Assembly: GCF_023091865.1 (NCBI RefSeq) | Contig: NZ_JAHXDI010000001.1 | Location: forward strand, 434,001 to 498,000 | DNA: 64,000 nt | Direction: 5' to 3' | Source of the DNA: Chromohalobacter moromii | GTDB lineage: Bacteria; Pseudomonadota; Gammaproteobacteria; Pseudomonadales; Halomonadaceae | Shown here: piece by piece, positions 29,034-38,642 of the stretch | How the letters are laid out: each line of letters begins with the position of its first letter | How positions within the stretch are numbered: position 1 is the first letter of the stretch | Notes under the pieces: model-generated | Databases searched by the model: none | The model's input: only the letters and a program-made list of their open reading frames with translations | What the model was told of the DNA's origin: nothing | Translations under genes and position numbers: made by a program

Positions 29034-29867
29034 ATGCAGGAGTCGCTGCGTGCCGTATTGGCATCGCAACATCTTGTCGCTCGGGGTGAGCCCCGGGCTC
29101 TTGCGGGGGGCGACATCGCCGAGGTCGCCTGGCTGGAAACCGATCAGGGCGCGGTGGTAGTCAAGCGTGACGCCCCCGAGGCCCTGGCTGCCGAAGCCGA
29201 GGGGTTGCGCGCTCTGGGTCGGGCGAACACGGAGCTGAAAGTGCCGGCGGTGATCGCCCAGGAAGGCGAGTGGTTGATCATGGAGGCATTGGCATCGGGC
29301 GGCAAGCGCGATGCAGCGAGGCTTGGCGCCGGTCTGCGCGGGTTGCATGCCGTTCACGGCGATCGTCACGGATGGCCGAGTGACAACCGCTGCGGGCCCA
29401 CGCCACAGAGCAACACGCCCTGTGATGATGGTCGCGTGTTTCAACGCGAGCACCGGCTAATGCCACTGGGTACGGCTTGTGTTGAACGCGGCTTGCTGCC
29501 TGCAAAGATGCTGGATGCCCTGGGCGATGTCGCCGGTCGGCTCGAGACGTGGTTGCCGGACGTGCCGCCAAGCCTGGTGCATGGCGATCTATGGTCCGGC
29601 AATGTGCTCACCACGCCCGAGGGGCCGGCCATCATCGACCCTGCTGTCTACTATCATTACCCCGAGGTCGATCTGGCGATGCTGACGCTGTTCGGCGCGC
29701 CGGGCGAGGCGTTCTTCGAGGCTTACTGGAACGGTGCTCGCCCTGACGATTGGGAGCGTCGCGAGACCTTGTTCCAGTTGTATCCGCTGCTTAATCACCT
29801 GCTGCTGTTCGGTGGTGCCTACCGGGCGGGTGTCGAGCGGGCCATCGCACGCTTGCAATCGACTTAA
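29034..29867 (+). CDS. Fructosamine kinase family protein
   Basis: A 277-residue aminoglycoside-kinase-fold protein of the fructosamine/ketosamine kinase family, which phosphorylates sugar adducts on lysines so that they fall off. Visible marks are DIAEVAWLETDQGAVVVKRD (N-lobe, ATP lysine), HGWPSDNRCGPTPQ, the catalytic loop LVHGDLWSGNVL, and IIDPAVYYHYPEVDLAM. Strong GGGAGGT precedes the ATG. It is 79 bases downstream of the Kef antiporter. Its TAA stop interlocks with that of the convergent hydrolase gene. Confidence 0.9.
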   Translation: MQESLRAVLASQHLVARGEPRALAGGDIAEVAWLETDQGAVVVKRDAPEALAAEAEGLRALGRANTELKVPAVIAQEGEWLIMEALASGGKRDAARLGAGLRGLHAVHGDRHGWPSDNRCGPTPQSNTPCDDGRVFQREHRLMPLGTACVERGLLPAKMLDALGDVAGRLETWLPDVPPSLVHGDLWSGNVLTTPEGPAIIDPAVYYHYPEVDLAMLTLFGAPGEAFFEAYWNGARPDDWERRETLFQLYPLLNHLLLFGGAYRAGVERAIARLQST

Positions 29868-30778
29868 TGTTGGCGGGGCGTACGTAACAACCGTTGCCAC
29901 CATGTATCGCCAGCAGTAGAAGGCACACACCGTTCACGTACCCGAGGAGTGTCGAGAAACGCGGCGATCGGGGCGCTCTGTGAAGCCTTGTCGAGCATGG
30001 GGGCGTGGCCGCACCCGGGCACTTCGAGGATGCGGGTGCTAGGTTGGTGGTGACGCATGGTCGATAGTGTTTGGCGTGACAGGATATCGGATTGCATGCC
30101 GCGTATGGTCATCAAGGGACAATGTAGGGCTTTCCAGGCGGCCCATAGATCGCGTGGCGTATCGTGGACGAATTGCTCGGCGATACGCGGATCGAAATGG
30201 TGGCTCCAGCTACCATCGGGTAAACGCCGAGCACTGCCCAAGAGCAGGCGTTGCCATACTGCCTCGCTATCGATGCCGAAGCTCTGGTAGTGATCGCGGA
30301 TTTCCGACTCCAGTGACTGCAAGGTCGTGAATCGCTGCGTCGAGATGAAGTGATTCGCCAGGCGCTGCAGGCCTTTCGCTTCGACGGTTGGACCGACATC
30401 GTTGAGAATCAACGCCGCTACACGGTGCCCATGCGACGCGTCGGCGGCCAAGAGTAGCCCCAGCAGCCCGCCCATCGACGTGCCTAACCAGGGAACGCTC
30501 GTGAGTTCGAAGTGATCGAGGACTGCGATGGCAATTCGCATGTAATGTGCGTAGAGATAATCGTAGGCGGGAAAGAGCGACCAGCTGGAAAGACCGCGTC
30601 CTGGTGTATCCGGGGCGATCAATCGCCAACGGGGACCAAGCAGTCGGGCTAGGAACTCGAAGTCGCCGCCATGCCTCGATAGGCCGTGCCAGGCGATCAC
30701 TGTCCGTGGGGCATCGGGATGCCAGACGCGCACGGCGATCTCGAGCTCACGGTGCTGGAGCAGAACAAGCTCATCCAC
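29864..30778 (-). CDS. Alpha/beta hydrolase
   Basis: A 304-residue cytosolic alpha/beta hydrolase. The nucleophile elbow is LGTSMGGLLG (Ser), the oxyanion region WHGLSRHGGD, and the catalytic His is in PGCGHAPML. PDTPGRGLSSW is typical of the fold. Substrate unknown; esterases, lipases and haloperoxidases share the pattern. The start is a GTG at 30778 with CAGGAC upstream, since the nearby ATG is out of frame. It overlaps the convergent fructosamine kinase gene by 4 bases at the stop codons. Confidence 0.82.
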   Translation of the reverse strand: MDELVLLQHRELEIAVRVWHPDAPRTVIAWHGLSRHGGDFEFLARLLGPRWRLIAPDTPGRGLSSWSLFPAYDYLYAHYMRIAIAVLDHFELTSVPWLGTSMGGLLGLLLAADASHGHRVAALILNDVGPTVEAKGLQRLANHFISTQRFTTLQSLESEIRDHYQSFGIDSEAVWQRLLLGSARRLPDGSWSHHFDPRIAEQFVHDTPRDLWAAWKALHCPLMTIRGMQSDILSRQTLSTMRHHQPSTRILEVPGCGHAPMLDKASQSAPIAAFLDTPRVRERCVPSTAGDTWWQRLLRTPRQH

Positions 30779-30840
30779 GGCGGGGTCCTGAACATCGATA
30801 CGTCACCAGTATAGACGTGATGCTGCAATGCAGCAGAATC

Positions 30841-31458
30841 TTAGGCGCGTCGCGTGATGAGGTGGAACAGGCTGTCGATTGCCTCGCCGCCGCTTTCGCG
30901 TAGCGAGAAACTATCGGGGGCTCGGAGCCAGTCGTGTACCAAGCCACCGATCATCGAGTGCAGCATCAGGGTGGCGACGTCCGGGGCGATCTCGTCGATG
31001 AGTAGGCCTTCGTCGTGGGCTTGCTGAAAACAGCGTCGCACGACCTCGCGGCAATCTGAGGCCAGACGGTTTTGAAGCTCCACGGGGTTGATGTCGCTGA
31101 TGAATTCGCAGCGATGCATCAAGATGGTGTGGACGCGACATGAACGTGGGCGCTCGAGCATCTCGAAGGCGTGTAGCGTGGCAAGGCGCAGCGTATCCAG
31201 CGGACCTGTGGCCTGGCGCTCGGCGGTGATGTCGTCGATGATCTGCTGAAGCGGCATCTTGACCCGGTCGAGCATGGCATGGAACAGGTCGGCTTTGTTC
31301 TTGAAGTGCCAATACACGGCGCCGCGCGTCATACCGGCATGACGCGCGATATGTTCGAGCGAGGTGCGTGAGACGCCCTTTTCGAGGAAGACGTCTTCGG
31401 CGGCATCGAGCAAGGCTTCTCGCGTGGCCTCGGCTTCGGCTTTGGTTCTGCGGGGCAT
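30841..31458 (-). CDS. TetR-family repressor of the adjacent RND pump (AcrR/TtgR-like)
   Basis: A 205-residue TetR regulator. The N-terminal helix-turn-helix is SLEHIARHAGMTRGAVYWHF, the form seen in AcrR, TtgR and MexR-type pump repressors; the start PRRTKAEAEATREALLDAA also matches them. The C-terminal ligand domain follows the AcrR pattern. ATG 31458 is chosen because the extension to 31551 runs into the divergent promoter and operator. It is divergent from the pump genes across 161 bases that hold an AcrR-like palindrome, so it likely represses the pump until a drug binds. Confidence 0.9.
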   Translation of the reverse strand: MPRRTKAEAEATREALLDAAEDVFLEKGVSRTSLEHIARHAGMTRGAVYWHFKNKADLFHAMLDRVKMPLQQIIDDITAERQATGPLDTLRLATLHAFEMLERPRSCRVHTILMHRCEFISDINPVELQNRLASDCREVVRRCFQQAHDEGLLIDEIAPDVATLMLHSMIGGLVHDWLRAPDSFSLRESGGEAIDSLFHLITRRA

Positions 31459-31550
31459 GGCGTGATCTCGTTGATGAATCCGGCCAGACGGCGGGGAATG
31501 AACACCGAGAGGCGAGACTTTTTTAGACATCATACCCCAAGTGAATGGCA

Positions 31551-31580
31551 TTTACATTCATGTATGTATGCGTGTAGTCT
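31551..31580 (+). promoter_or_regulatory. RND pump promoter with AcrR-like operator in the spacer
   Basis: TTTACA (31551-31556), an 18-base spacer and TAGTCT (31575-31580) make a plausible promoter. Overlapping it, TACATTCATGTATGTA (31553-31568) is a 14-of-16 inverted repeat that resembles the E. coli acrA operator half-sites TACAT and ATGTA. Repressor binding would block the -35 and spacer. Confidence 0.68.
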
Positions 31581-31619
31581 TAGCCATCATTGATCTCGAT
31601 CAAACAAGGTAAAATACCG

Positions 31620-32873
31620 ATGGTATCCACGACAGGGAATGAGCGCCGGGGCCTTTGGGCCGTGGCGTTGGCGGGCGTTCTGTTGATGGGCTGCGGCAGC
31701 GATGACGATGCTCAGCAGCAGTCAAGCGAGGCGTCTTCTCCGCCGCCCAAAAAGGCTCAGGTCATGGAAATGGCCAAGCGCGACATTTCGCTCGATAAAT
31801 CTTATCCTGCCATGCTGCGCAGCGATAATGAAGTGACCGTCGTGGCGCGTGTCAGCGGTACGCTCGAAGAGCGGCATTTCGACCCCGGCCAGCAGGTCGA
31901 GAAGGGCGAGAGTCTCTACACGATCGAACCCGAAACCTATCAAGCGACCGTGCGCCAGCGCGAGGCGGACCTGCAAAGCGCGCAGGCCGATGCGGAACTG
32001 GCGCAGACCAACGCTAACCGTTATCAGCGCCTGCTCAAGCAGAACTCCGTCAGTGTACAACAACGTGATCAGGCGCAGGCCGATCTCAAGGTCGCGCGTG
32101 CCAGCGTTGCGCAGGCACAAGCGTCGCTTGATAGCGCGCGTATCGATCTTGATTACACCGATGTCGAGGCCCCGGTATCGGGCATGATCAGCCTGAGCGA
32201 GGTGAATCTCGGCAACCTCGTCAACGATGGCACCGAGTTGGCGACGATTACCCCGCTCAATCCTCTTGAGGTGCGTTTTCAGCTGCCTCAGGAAGAAGCC
32301 TTCGAGCTACGCCGTCAGCGCCAGCAACAGGGCAAAGAAGCGATTACCGCCGAACTGCAGATGCCGGCGTTGCCGGGGCAGACCCTGAAAGGGCACGTGG
32401 AATTCCTGGGCTCGCGTGTCAGCGAAAGCACTAGCACCGTGCAGGCGAATGCCTTCTTCGATAATCCCGATGGCATGTTCATGCCGGGACAGTTCGTGCG
32501 CGTCGAACTGGAAGGCCTGAAGCGCTTCGATGTGTTCGCCGTGCCCGAGATTGCCGTGACGCAAGGGCTGATGGGCCCTCAAGTCTATGTACTGAATGAA
32601 GAAGGCACGGTACGTACACAGACCGTGCAGCTCGGTGATACCGCGGGACCGTGGATGATCATTACGGACGGGATCAAGGCGGGAGATCGCGTCATCGTTA
32701 GCGATCCAGGCAATATCAGCGCCGGTGCGAGCATCGATCCTCAGCCGTTCGACGGCGATGCCGAAGCGCTCTCGGGTACCGAAAAAGGTGAGTCTGCATC
32801 AGGAAGTCAGACCCAGAAGAAAGGGGCATCCAATGGCGATGGTGGCCAAGCCAACGAGGAAGGTGGAGCCTGA
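31620..32873 (+). CDS. RND efflux periplasmic adaptor lipoprotein (AcrA/MexA family)
   Basis: The adaptor subunit that links the RND pump to an outer-membrane channel. The 417-residue product has a lipobox (VLLMGC), giving an N-terminal acylated Cys. A lipoyl half (MLRSDNEVTVVARVSGTLEE), a long coiled-coil hairpin (about residues 100-165, LQSAQADAELAQTNANRY) and a beta-barrel follow; the C-terminal tail is polar. ATG 31620 is used rather than 31590 because it precedes the signal sequence with AAGGT upstream. It is 3 bases from the pump gene. Confidence 0.93.
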   Translation: MVSTTGNERRGLWAVALAGVLLMGCGSDDDAQQQSSEASSPPPKKAQVMEMAKRDISLDKSYPAMLRSDNEVTVVARVSGTLEERHFDPGQQVEKGESLYTIEPETYQATVRQREADLQSAQADAELAQTNANRYQRLLKQNSVSVQQRDQAQADLKVARASVAQAQASLDSARIDLDYTDVEAPVSGMISLSEVNLGNLVNDGTELATITPLNPLEVRFQLPQEEAFELRRQRQQQGKEAITAELQMPALPGQTLKGHVEFLGSRVSESTSTVQANAFFDNPDGMFMPGQFVRVELEGLKRFDVFAVPEIAVTQGLMGPQVYVLNEEGTVRTQTVQLGDTAGPWMIITDGIKAGDRVIVSDPGNISAGASIDPQPFDGDAEALSGTEKGESASGSQTQKKGASNGDGGQANEEGGA

Positions 32874-32876
32874 CGG

Positions 32877-35800
32877 ATGAATATTTCCAACTTCTTCATA
32901 AAACGGCCGGTCTTCGCCACCGTTATTTCGATCATCGTGGCGGTGATCGGGATAATGGCGATGCGCGTTTTGCCCATCGAGCAATATCCCAGCGTGGTGC
33001 CGCCGACGGTCTCCGTGCAGGCAACCTATCCCGGTGCCGATGCCGAGACGGTCTCTAAGACCGTGGCAGCTCCGATCGCCGAGGCGATCAACGGGGTCGA
33101 GGACATGATCTACATGACCTCGACCAGTGCCGATAATGGCTCGATGCGGATGAACGTCTCGTTCGGTATCGGTACTGACGGGGATATCAACACGATCAAC
33201 GTCAATAATCGTGTCCAGCAGGCGCTGTCGCAGTTGCCAGAATCGGTGCAATCGCAAGGGGTCACGGTTGAGCTGAGCTCAAGCAGTATCTTGATGTTGG
33301 TGGCATTGACGTCGCCGACGGATGAATACAACAACATCTACATGCAGAACTACGCCACGCTCAATATCCTCAATGAGCTCCGCCAGGTACCCGGCGTGGG
33401 CACGGCCGAGGTACTGGGGGGCGGCGAGTTCGCCATGCGTATCTGGCTCAATCCGGATAAATTGGCGCAGTACGACATGACGTCGGCCGAGGTGGCCAAT
33501 GCCATCCGGTCGCAGAACACGGAAATTCCGGCGGGGGCCCTGGCGCAGGCGCCACAAGACGACCCGCGAGCGTATACGTATACCATTACGGCGCCGGGAC
33601 GTTTGGCTAATGCGGACCAATTCCGCAATATCATCCTGCGCGCTAATAACGATGGCTCGGCGCTGCGCTTGAGCGATGTGGCGCGCGTCGAGTTGGGGGC
33701 GTCATCTTATTCGGTCAACGCCAACATGAACGGCGCCACCATGACGCCGATCATGATCAATCAGCAACCCGGCGCCAATGCCCTGGAAACCGCCGAGGCC
33801 GTCAAGAGCAAGATGGACGCGCTATCCGAGCGGTTTCCGCCGGGGCTCGAGTATGACGTGCCTTACGACACGACATTGTTCATCGATGCCTCGGTGGAGT
33901 CGGTCTTTCATACGTTCATAGAGGCATTGCTGATCGTTGCGGTGATCGTGTTCATCTTTCTGCAGAATTGGCGGACCACGATCATTGCCATGTCGGTAGT
34001 GCCGGTATCGGTAGTGGGGACCTTCGCCGGGCTGTACATGTTCGGCTTCTCGATCAACTTGTTGTCGCTTTTTGCCATGGTGCTGGCGATCGGCATCGTG
34101 GTCGATGACGCGATACTGGTGGTGGAGAACGTCGAGCGATTACTGGAGGAAGACCCCGAAATACCCATACGTAAGGCCGCCATTACCGCCATGAAAGAAG
34201 TGAGCGGCCCCGTTATCGCGACCTCGTTCATCATGGCAGCGGTGTTTGTGCCGGTGGCTTTCTTGGGCGGTTTTACCGGCCAGATTTACCAGCAATTCGC
34301 GTTGACCATCGCGATCTCCGTGGCCATCTCGGCGGTCGTGGCCTTGACCTTTACGCCGGCGATGAGCGCCCTTTTCGTCAAGCACAAGTCAGAGATAGGC
34401 GATTCCAAGATCGCGCGTGCCGCCTCGACACCATTCCGTCTGTTCGACCGCTTCTTCGAGTGGGTGACCCGGGGTTACATGGCCGTCGTACGCTTGCTGG
34501 TCAAGGCTTGGGTGCTGACGTTGGTATTGGCGGCGCTCATCATCGGCGCTTCCTACTGGCTGTACCAAAGCAATCCCTCGACATTGATTCCCGAAACCGA
34601 CCAGGGGATCGCCATCGCGAGCGTCACCTTGCCGCAAGGCTCATCCGTTGCGCGTACCACCGAGTACATGGAGAAGCTGAGCAACAAGATCGAGCAGGAT
34701 CCGGCAGTGGCATATTCCACGGCGGTGGCGGGCTACGATATGCTCTCCAGCGCGGTCAATACGGCCAAGGGTGTGATGTTCATCACCATGAAGCCGTGGG
34801 GCGATCGTGATGAGTCCGTCGAGGATATGATCGCCAAGATCAATCGCATTGGGGCTGGTCTTGAGGGTGGTACGGTCATGGCCTTCAACATGCCGCCGAT
34901 CATCGGGCTTTCTACCACGGGGGGCTTTACCGGGTATCTGCAGTCCTATGGCGGGGCCGACTCTCAAGAGTTGATGCAGGCTTCCGGTAAAATAATGCAA
35001 GCCGCCAACAAGCGTCCCGAGCTGGCACAGGTATTCACCACCTTCGATGCCTCGGTACCGACCTATCGAGCGCATATAGACCAGGAAAAAGCGCTGAGTT
35101 ATGGCGTTTCCATCGATGACCTCAATACGACGCTATCGAATACGTTGGGCAGCGGTTTCGTGAACTATTTCACGTATCAGAACCGCAACTTCCAGGTCTA
35201 CATGCAGAACGAGGACACGTTCCGGCAAACACCCGATGACCTGAACAAAATCTTCGTGCGTGGCGGTGATGGCGAGCGTATTCCGATTTCCGAGTTCGTG
35301 ACGCTCGAACGTCAGTCGGCGGCATCGGTGGTATCTCGCTTTGGGGTCTATCCTTCAGCGCAGTTCCAAGGTGGCCCTGCGCCGGGCTATAGCTCGGGCC
35401 AGGCGATCGCCGCGATGCAAGAGGTGGTTCAGCAAGAACTCGGCAATGAGTGGGGCATGGGCTGGACTGGCACGTCCTTTCAGGAGGCCAATGCCGGCAA
35501 TGCCGCGATCATTGCCATTACCTTCGGCATCTTGATGGTCTTCTTGATCCTGGCGGCGCAGTACGAAAGCTGGGCCTTGCCGCTGGCGGTCATCACGGCG
35601 GTACCGTTCGCCTTCATAGGCTCCATCGGCGGGATCGTGCTGCGTGGATTGGACACCAGTGTCTATGTCCAGGTGGGCATGCTGGTGGTGGTCGGGTTGG
35701 CGGCCAAGAACGCCATCCTGATCGTTGAGTTCGCCGAATTGCAGCGGCGCGAGCTCGGTAAGTCGATCCGGGATGCCGCATTGACCGCCTCCGAGCTACG

Positions 35801-36080
35801 TTTCCGGCCAATCGTGATGACCTCGTTGGCATTCATCTTCGGGACCTTGCCGTTGGCCATCGCGAGTGGTGCCAATGACACCAACAGCCATCACATTGGC
35901 ACCACGGTAGCGATGGGGATGGTCTCGGTGGCCGTGTTGGCGAGCTTCTTCGTGCCAGCCTTCTACGCCATGATCGCCAATGCGCAAGTATGGCTGCAGA
36001 AGAAACGTGGCGTATCCGCTCATCATGAGGATGACGACGAGGCGTCGGCAACGTCCGGGTCGCCGATAAACCGTCACTGA
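32877..36080 (+). CDS. RND multidrug efflux permease (AcrB/MexB, HAE1 family)
   Basis: A 1067-residue proton-driven tripartite pump subunit. It has the N-terminal FFIKRPVFATVISIIV, two large periplasmic loops, and 12 helices. The helix-4 proton-relay acids are in AIGIVVDDAILVVENVER (Asp pair), and the matching helix-10 lysine is in GLAAKNAILIVEFAE. The C-terminal segment RFRPIVMTSLAFIFGTLPLA is typical. Such pumps expel hydrophobic drugs, bile salts and solvents. No TolC/OprM gene follows; a hairpin terminator closes the unit. Confidence 0.95.
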   Translation: MNISNFFIKRPVFATVISIIVAVIGIMAMRVLPIEQYPSVVPPTVSVQATYPGADAETVSKTVAAPIAEAINGVEDMIYMTSTSADNGSMRMNVSFGIGTDGDINTINVNNRVQQALSQLPESVQSQGVTVELSSSSILMLVALTSPTDEYNNIYMQNYATLNILNELRQVPGVGTAEVLGGGEFAMRIWLNPDKLAQYDMTSAEVANAIRSQNTEIPAGALAQAPQDDPRAYTYTITAPGRLANADQFRNIILRANNDGSALRLSDVARVELGASSYSVNANMNGATMTPIMINQQPGANALETAEAVKSKMDALSERFPPGLEYDVPYDTTLFIDASVESVFHTFIEALLIVAVIVFIFLQNWRTTIIAMSVVPVSVVGTFAGLYMFGFSINLLSLFAMVLAIGIVVDDAILVVENVERLLEEDPEIPIRKAAITAMKEVSGPVIATSFIMAAVFVPVAFLGGFTGQIYQQFALTIAISVAISAVVALTFTPAMSALFVKHKSEIGDSKIARAASTPFRLFDRFFEWVTRGYMAVVRLLVKAWVLTLVLAALIIGASYWLYQSNPSTLIPETDQGIAIASVTLPQGSSVARTTEYMEKLSNKIEQDPAVAYSTAVAGYDMLSSAVNTAKGVMFITMKPWGDRDESVEDMIAKINRIGAGLEGGTVMAFNMPPIIGLSTTGGFTGYLQSYGGADSQELMQASGKIMQAANKRPELAQVFTTFDASVPTYRAHIDQEKALSYGVSIDDLNTTLSNTLGSGFVNYFTYQNRNFQVYMQNEDTFRQTPDDLNKIFVRGGDGERIPISEFVTLERQSAASVVSRFGVYPSAQFQGGPAPGYSSGQAIAAMQEVVQQELGNEWGMGWTGTSFQEANAGNAAIIAITFGILMVFLILAAQYESWALPLAVITAVPFAFIGSIGGIVLRGLDTSVYVQVGMLVVVGLAAKNAILIVEFAELQRRELGKSIRDAALTASELRFRPIVMTSLAFIFGTLPLAIASGANDTNSHHIGTTVAMGMVSVAVLASFFVPAFYAMIANAQVWLQKKRGVSAHHEDDDEASATSGSPINRH

Positions 36081-36101
36081 TCTTTGATTGAATCGACTAT
36101 G

Positions 36102-36128
36102 GCCAGGGCCTCGCGCCCTGGCTTTTTT
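36102..36128 (+). terminator. Intrinsic terminator after the RND operon
   Basis: GCCAGGGC (36102-36109), loop CTCGC, GCCCTGGC (36115-36122) and six T. It lies 22 bases after the pump stop codon. Confidence 0.9.
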
Positions 36129-36220
36129 ATTGGTGCGTGCATGGTTCAGGCGTGCCGGCCGGTTGGTTGCGACGCTCGGCTAGGGCACTCTGTCATGATG
36201 GAAGGCGAGATGAGGTGAGC

Positions 36221-38488
36221 ATGATCAAGAGCGTGACGCATTGGTACCGAGGAATCGTCCTCTTGTGTGTATTACTAGTGTTTGCCGGCAGTGCGTGGGG
36301 CCAGAGTGCATCTCCGCTGGCGACCCTGTCTGGGGGTAGTAGCGGTCAGGCATCACAAGATGAGGCCCCATCGAACGAGCAGGCGCGTGCCTCGTTAGAT
36401 AGCGTCATCTCGATGCTCGAGGATCAGGAGCGTCGAGATGCCTTGCTCACACAGTTGCGTGAGTTGCGAGCCTCGCTGGAGGGCGCCGATGCCGACGCCG
36501 AGCCAGAGACGCCGCGAGGGTTGTTGGGGGCCATTGCGGACTCGCTGACCTCATTGAGCGATTCCGGCGAGGTCGTGACCCCGTTCGAATATTGGCAGCG
36601 CCTGGGCAAACGAGCGGGAGACACCTTGACACAGCGCGTCTCGTCGTTGGAGTCGTTGCTGCATCTCGTCGGCGATTTCGTCTGGGTGCTGGGATTGTGG
36701 GGCGGTAGTGCGGCGCTGATGGTGTTCGGCGGGCGCAGCTTGGCCAAGCGCATGAACATGCAACTCACGCTCAGCGCCGAGCCGAGCACCTGGATGCTGA
36801 TACGCCATATGCTGCGGCGCTTGCTACCCTGGGGCCTCGCCTTCGGCCTCACCTTAGGTGTCGTGCACGGCATGACATCCACACTGGGGATGGCGCTGGC
36901 GATGGTGATCGCTTACATCACCTTGTGCGGGATTCTGTTCACCGCCGTGTGTGAAGTCGTCTTCTCGCTGTTCGCTAACGGCCATCGTCGTGTTGCTTTG
37001 CGTATTCTGCATCGCCGGGCCGCTCGCTGGTTGTTCATCATCGGTGCGCTGGTCGCCTTGGGCGACGCCTCGAATGCCTCGGAACTGCGCTCGGACTTGG
37101 GAGCGTCGTTAGCGGAAATGGTCTCGATGCTGTCCAATGTCACCGCCGCCTTGTTGACGGGGGCGTTCACGATCCGCTTCAAGCGCCCGATCAAGCATCT
37201 GATCCGTAATCGGCCCTATCGCTACCGGCGCGATAAGCGTGCCAGCAGTGAGTTGATCCAGGTGATTGGGTCGTTGTGGCATGTGCCGATTCTGCTCATG
37301 GTCGTGGTCTCGCTGGTTGCGATCCTGACATCGGAGGGAGATTCGCGCAGCGCCTTCGCCAAGGCCATCGTGACCGCCGGATTACTTGTGGTGACCCTGA
37401 TCATCAATGGCCTGATTCATCGCCATGCCGAGCAGCCTTCCAAACTGCGTCGTCAGTCACAGTATCGGCGGCGTCTGCTGCGCTTTGGTTATACTCTGGC
37501 GCACTTGATCAGTTGGTTGGTCTTCGCCGAGTTGGCGATGCGTGTCTGGGGCTTATCGTTGTTGGCCTTTGGTGGGGACGAGGGCATCAGTCAGCGTATT
37601 GGGCAATCGCTGATCAGTATCGGCATGACATTGCTGCTGGCGTGGCTGGTCTGGATTTTTGCCGATACCGCGATCGAGCGGGCATTGCTCTCCTCCAAGC
37701 GCGGTCGCAGCGGGCGCGCGCAGAGTACGCGGGCGCAAACCATTACACCGCTGATTCGCAATGTGGTCTTCGCCACCATCGTGATTATCGCGGTCATCGT
37801 GGCGCTGGCCAATCTGGGGGTTAATGTCACGCCGCTGCTGGCCGGTGCCGGGGTGATCGGTCTGGCGGTGGGCTTCGGCGCTCAGACGCTGGTCCAGGAC
37901 CTGATTACGGGGCTTTTCATCCTTATCGAGGATTCTTTGGCCATCGATGATTTCGTCGACCTGAGCGGACACATGGGGACGGTCGAGGGATTGAGCCTGC
38001 GCACTGTGCGCTTGCGTGACCTGGATGGCATCGTGCATACGATGCCCTTTAGTCAGATCAAGGGAATCCAGAATTTTTCACGGGAATTTGGTGTCGCCCT
38101 GATGCGTGTTCGCGTGGCACATCATATGAAGATCGACGAAGCGATCGCTATCGTGCGTGAAGTGGCCGAAGAGCTGCGCCGCGATCCGATGATGCGGCAT
38201 TACATCTGGTCGCCGCTGGAGCTCCAGGGGGTGGAAAGTTTCGATGCCGGTGCGGCGATTCTGCGTATGCGCATGCGCACGGCGCCGATCATGCAGTGGG
38301 ACGTGGCGAGGGCTTTCAACCTGCGGCTCAAGCGACGTTTCGATGAACTGGGCATGGAGCTCGCCATGCCGCGTATGAGCGTGAGTCTCGAGCAGTCATC
38401 GGTCGAGGCTGAGAACCTGCCGACTGCGACTGAGCATGCCACGACGGCCAGTGGCGATGTCAGCGATGCGCCATCCGACACCAGCTGA
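36221..38488 (+). CDS. Large mechanosensitive channel, MscS family (YbiO/MscM-like)
   Basis: A 755-residue MscS-family channel with a signal-like first helix (VLLCVLLVFAGSAWG), a periplasmic acidic/coiled segment to about residue 130, and about ten further helices. The MscS pore helix and beta domain come near residues 540-620: LLAGAGVIGLAVGFGAQT, then DLITGLFILIEDSLAIDD and VEGLSLRTVRLRDLDG. Such channels release osmolytes on hypo-osmotic shock, important in halophiles. ATG 36221 has GAGGTGA upstream. MscK, YbiO or YjeP subtype is uncertain. Confidence 0.88.
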   Translation: MIKSVTHWYRGIVLLCVLLVFAGSAWGQSASPLATLSGGSSGQASQDEAPSNEQARASLDSVISMLEDQERRDALLTQLRELRASLEGADADAEPETPRGLLGAIADSLTSLSDSGEVVTPFEYWQRLGKRAGDTLTQRVSSLESLLHLVGDFVWVLGLWGGSAALMVFGGRSLAKRMNMQLTLSAEPSTWMLIRHMLRRLLPWGLAFGLTLGVVHGMTSTLGMALAMVIAYITLCGILFTAVCEVVFSLFANGHRRVALRILHRRAARWLFIIGALVALGDASNASELRSDLGASLAEMVSMLSNVTAALLTGAFTIRFKRPIKHLIRNRPYRYRRDKRASSELIQVIGSLWHVPILLMVVVSLVAILTSEGDSRSAFAKAIVTAGLLVVTLIINGLIHRHAEQPSKLRRQSQYRRRLLRFGYTLAHLISWLVFAELAMRVWGLSLLAFGGDEGISQRIGQSLISIGMTLLLAWLVWIFADTAIERALLSSKRGRSGRAQSTRAQTITPLIRNVVFATIVIIAVIVALANLGVNVTPLLAGAGVIGLAVGFGAQTLVQDLITGLFILIEDSLAIDDFVDLSGHMGTVEGLSLRTVRLRDLDGIVHTMPFSQIKGIQNFSREFGVALMRVRVAHHMKIDEAIAIVREVAEELRRDPMMRHYIWSPLELQGVESFDAGAAILRMRMRTAPIMQWDVARAFNLRLKRRFDELGMELAMPRMSVSLEQSSVEAENLPTATEHATTASGDVSDAPSDTS

Positions 38489-38642
38489 TCGCGACTGCGG
38501 AGGTGATTAGCTAGAAAAAAGGGGATGACGCATGTCATGGCGTCGCCGTTAAAGGTATGCAGCTAGCGGCCGATGCTCATAGGATGTTCGCACGCCACGC
38601 GGCAATTACCTATAACGAACAATCCAAAAGCCAGGAGCTGGC

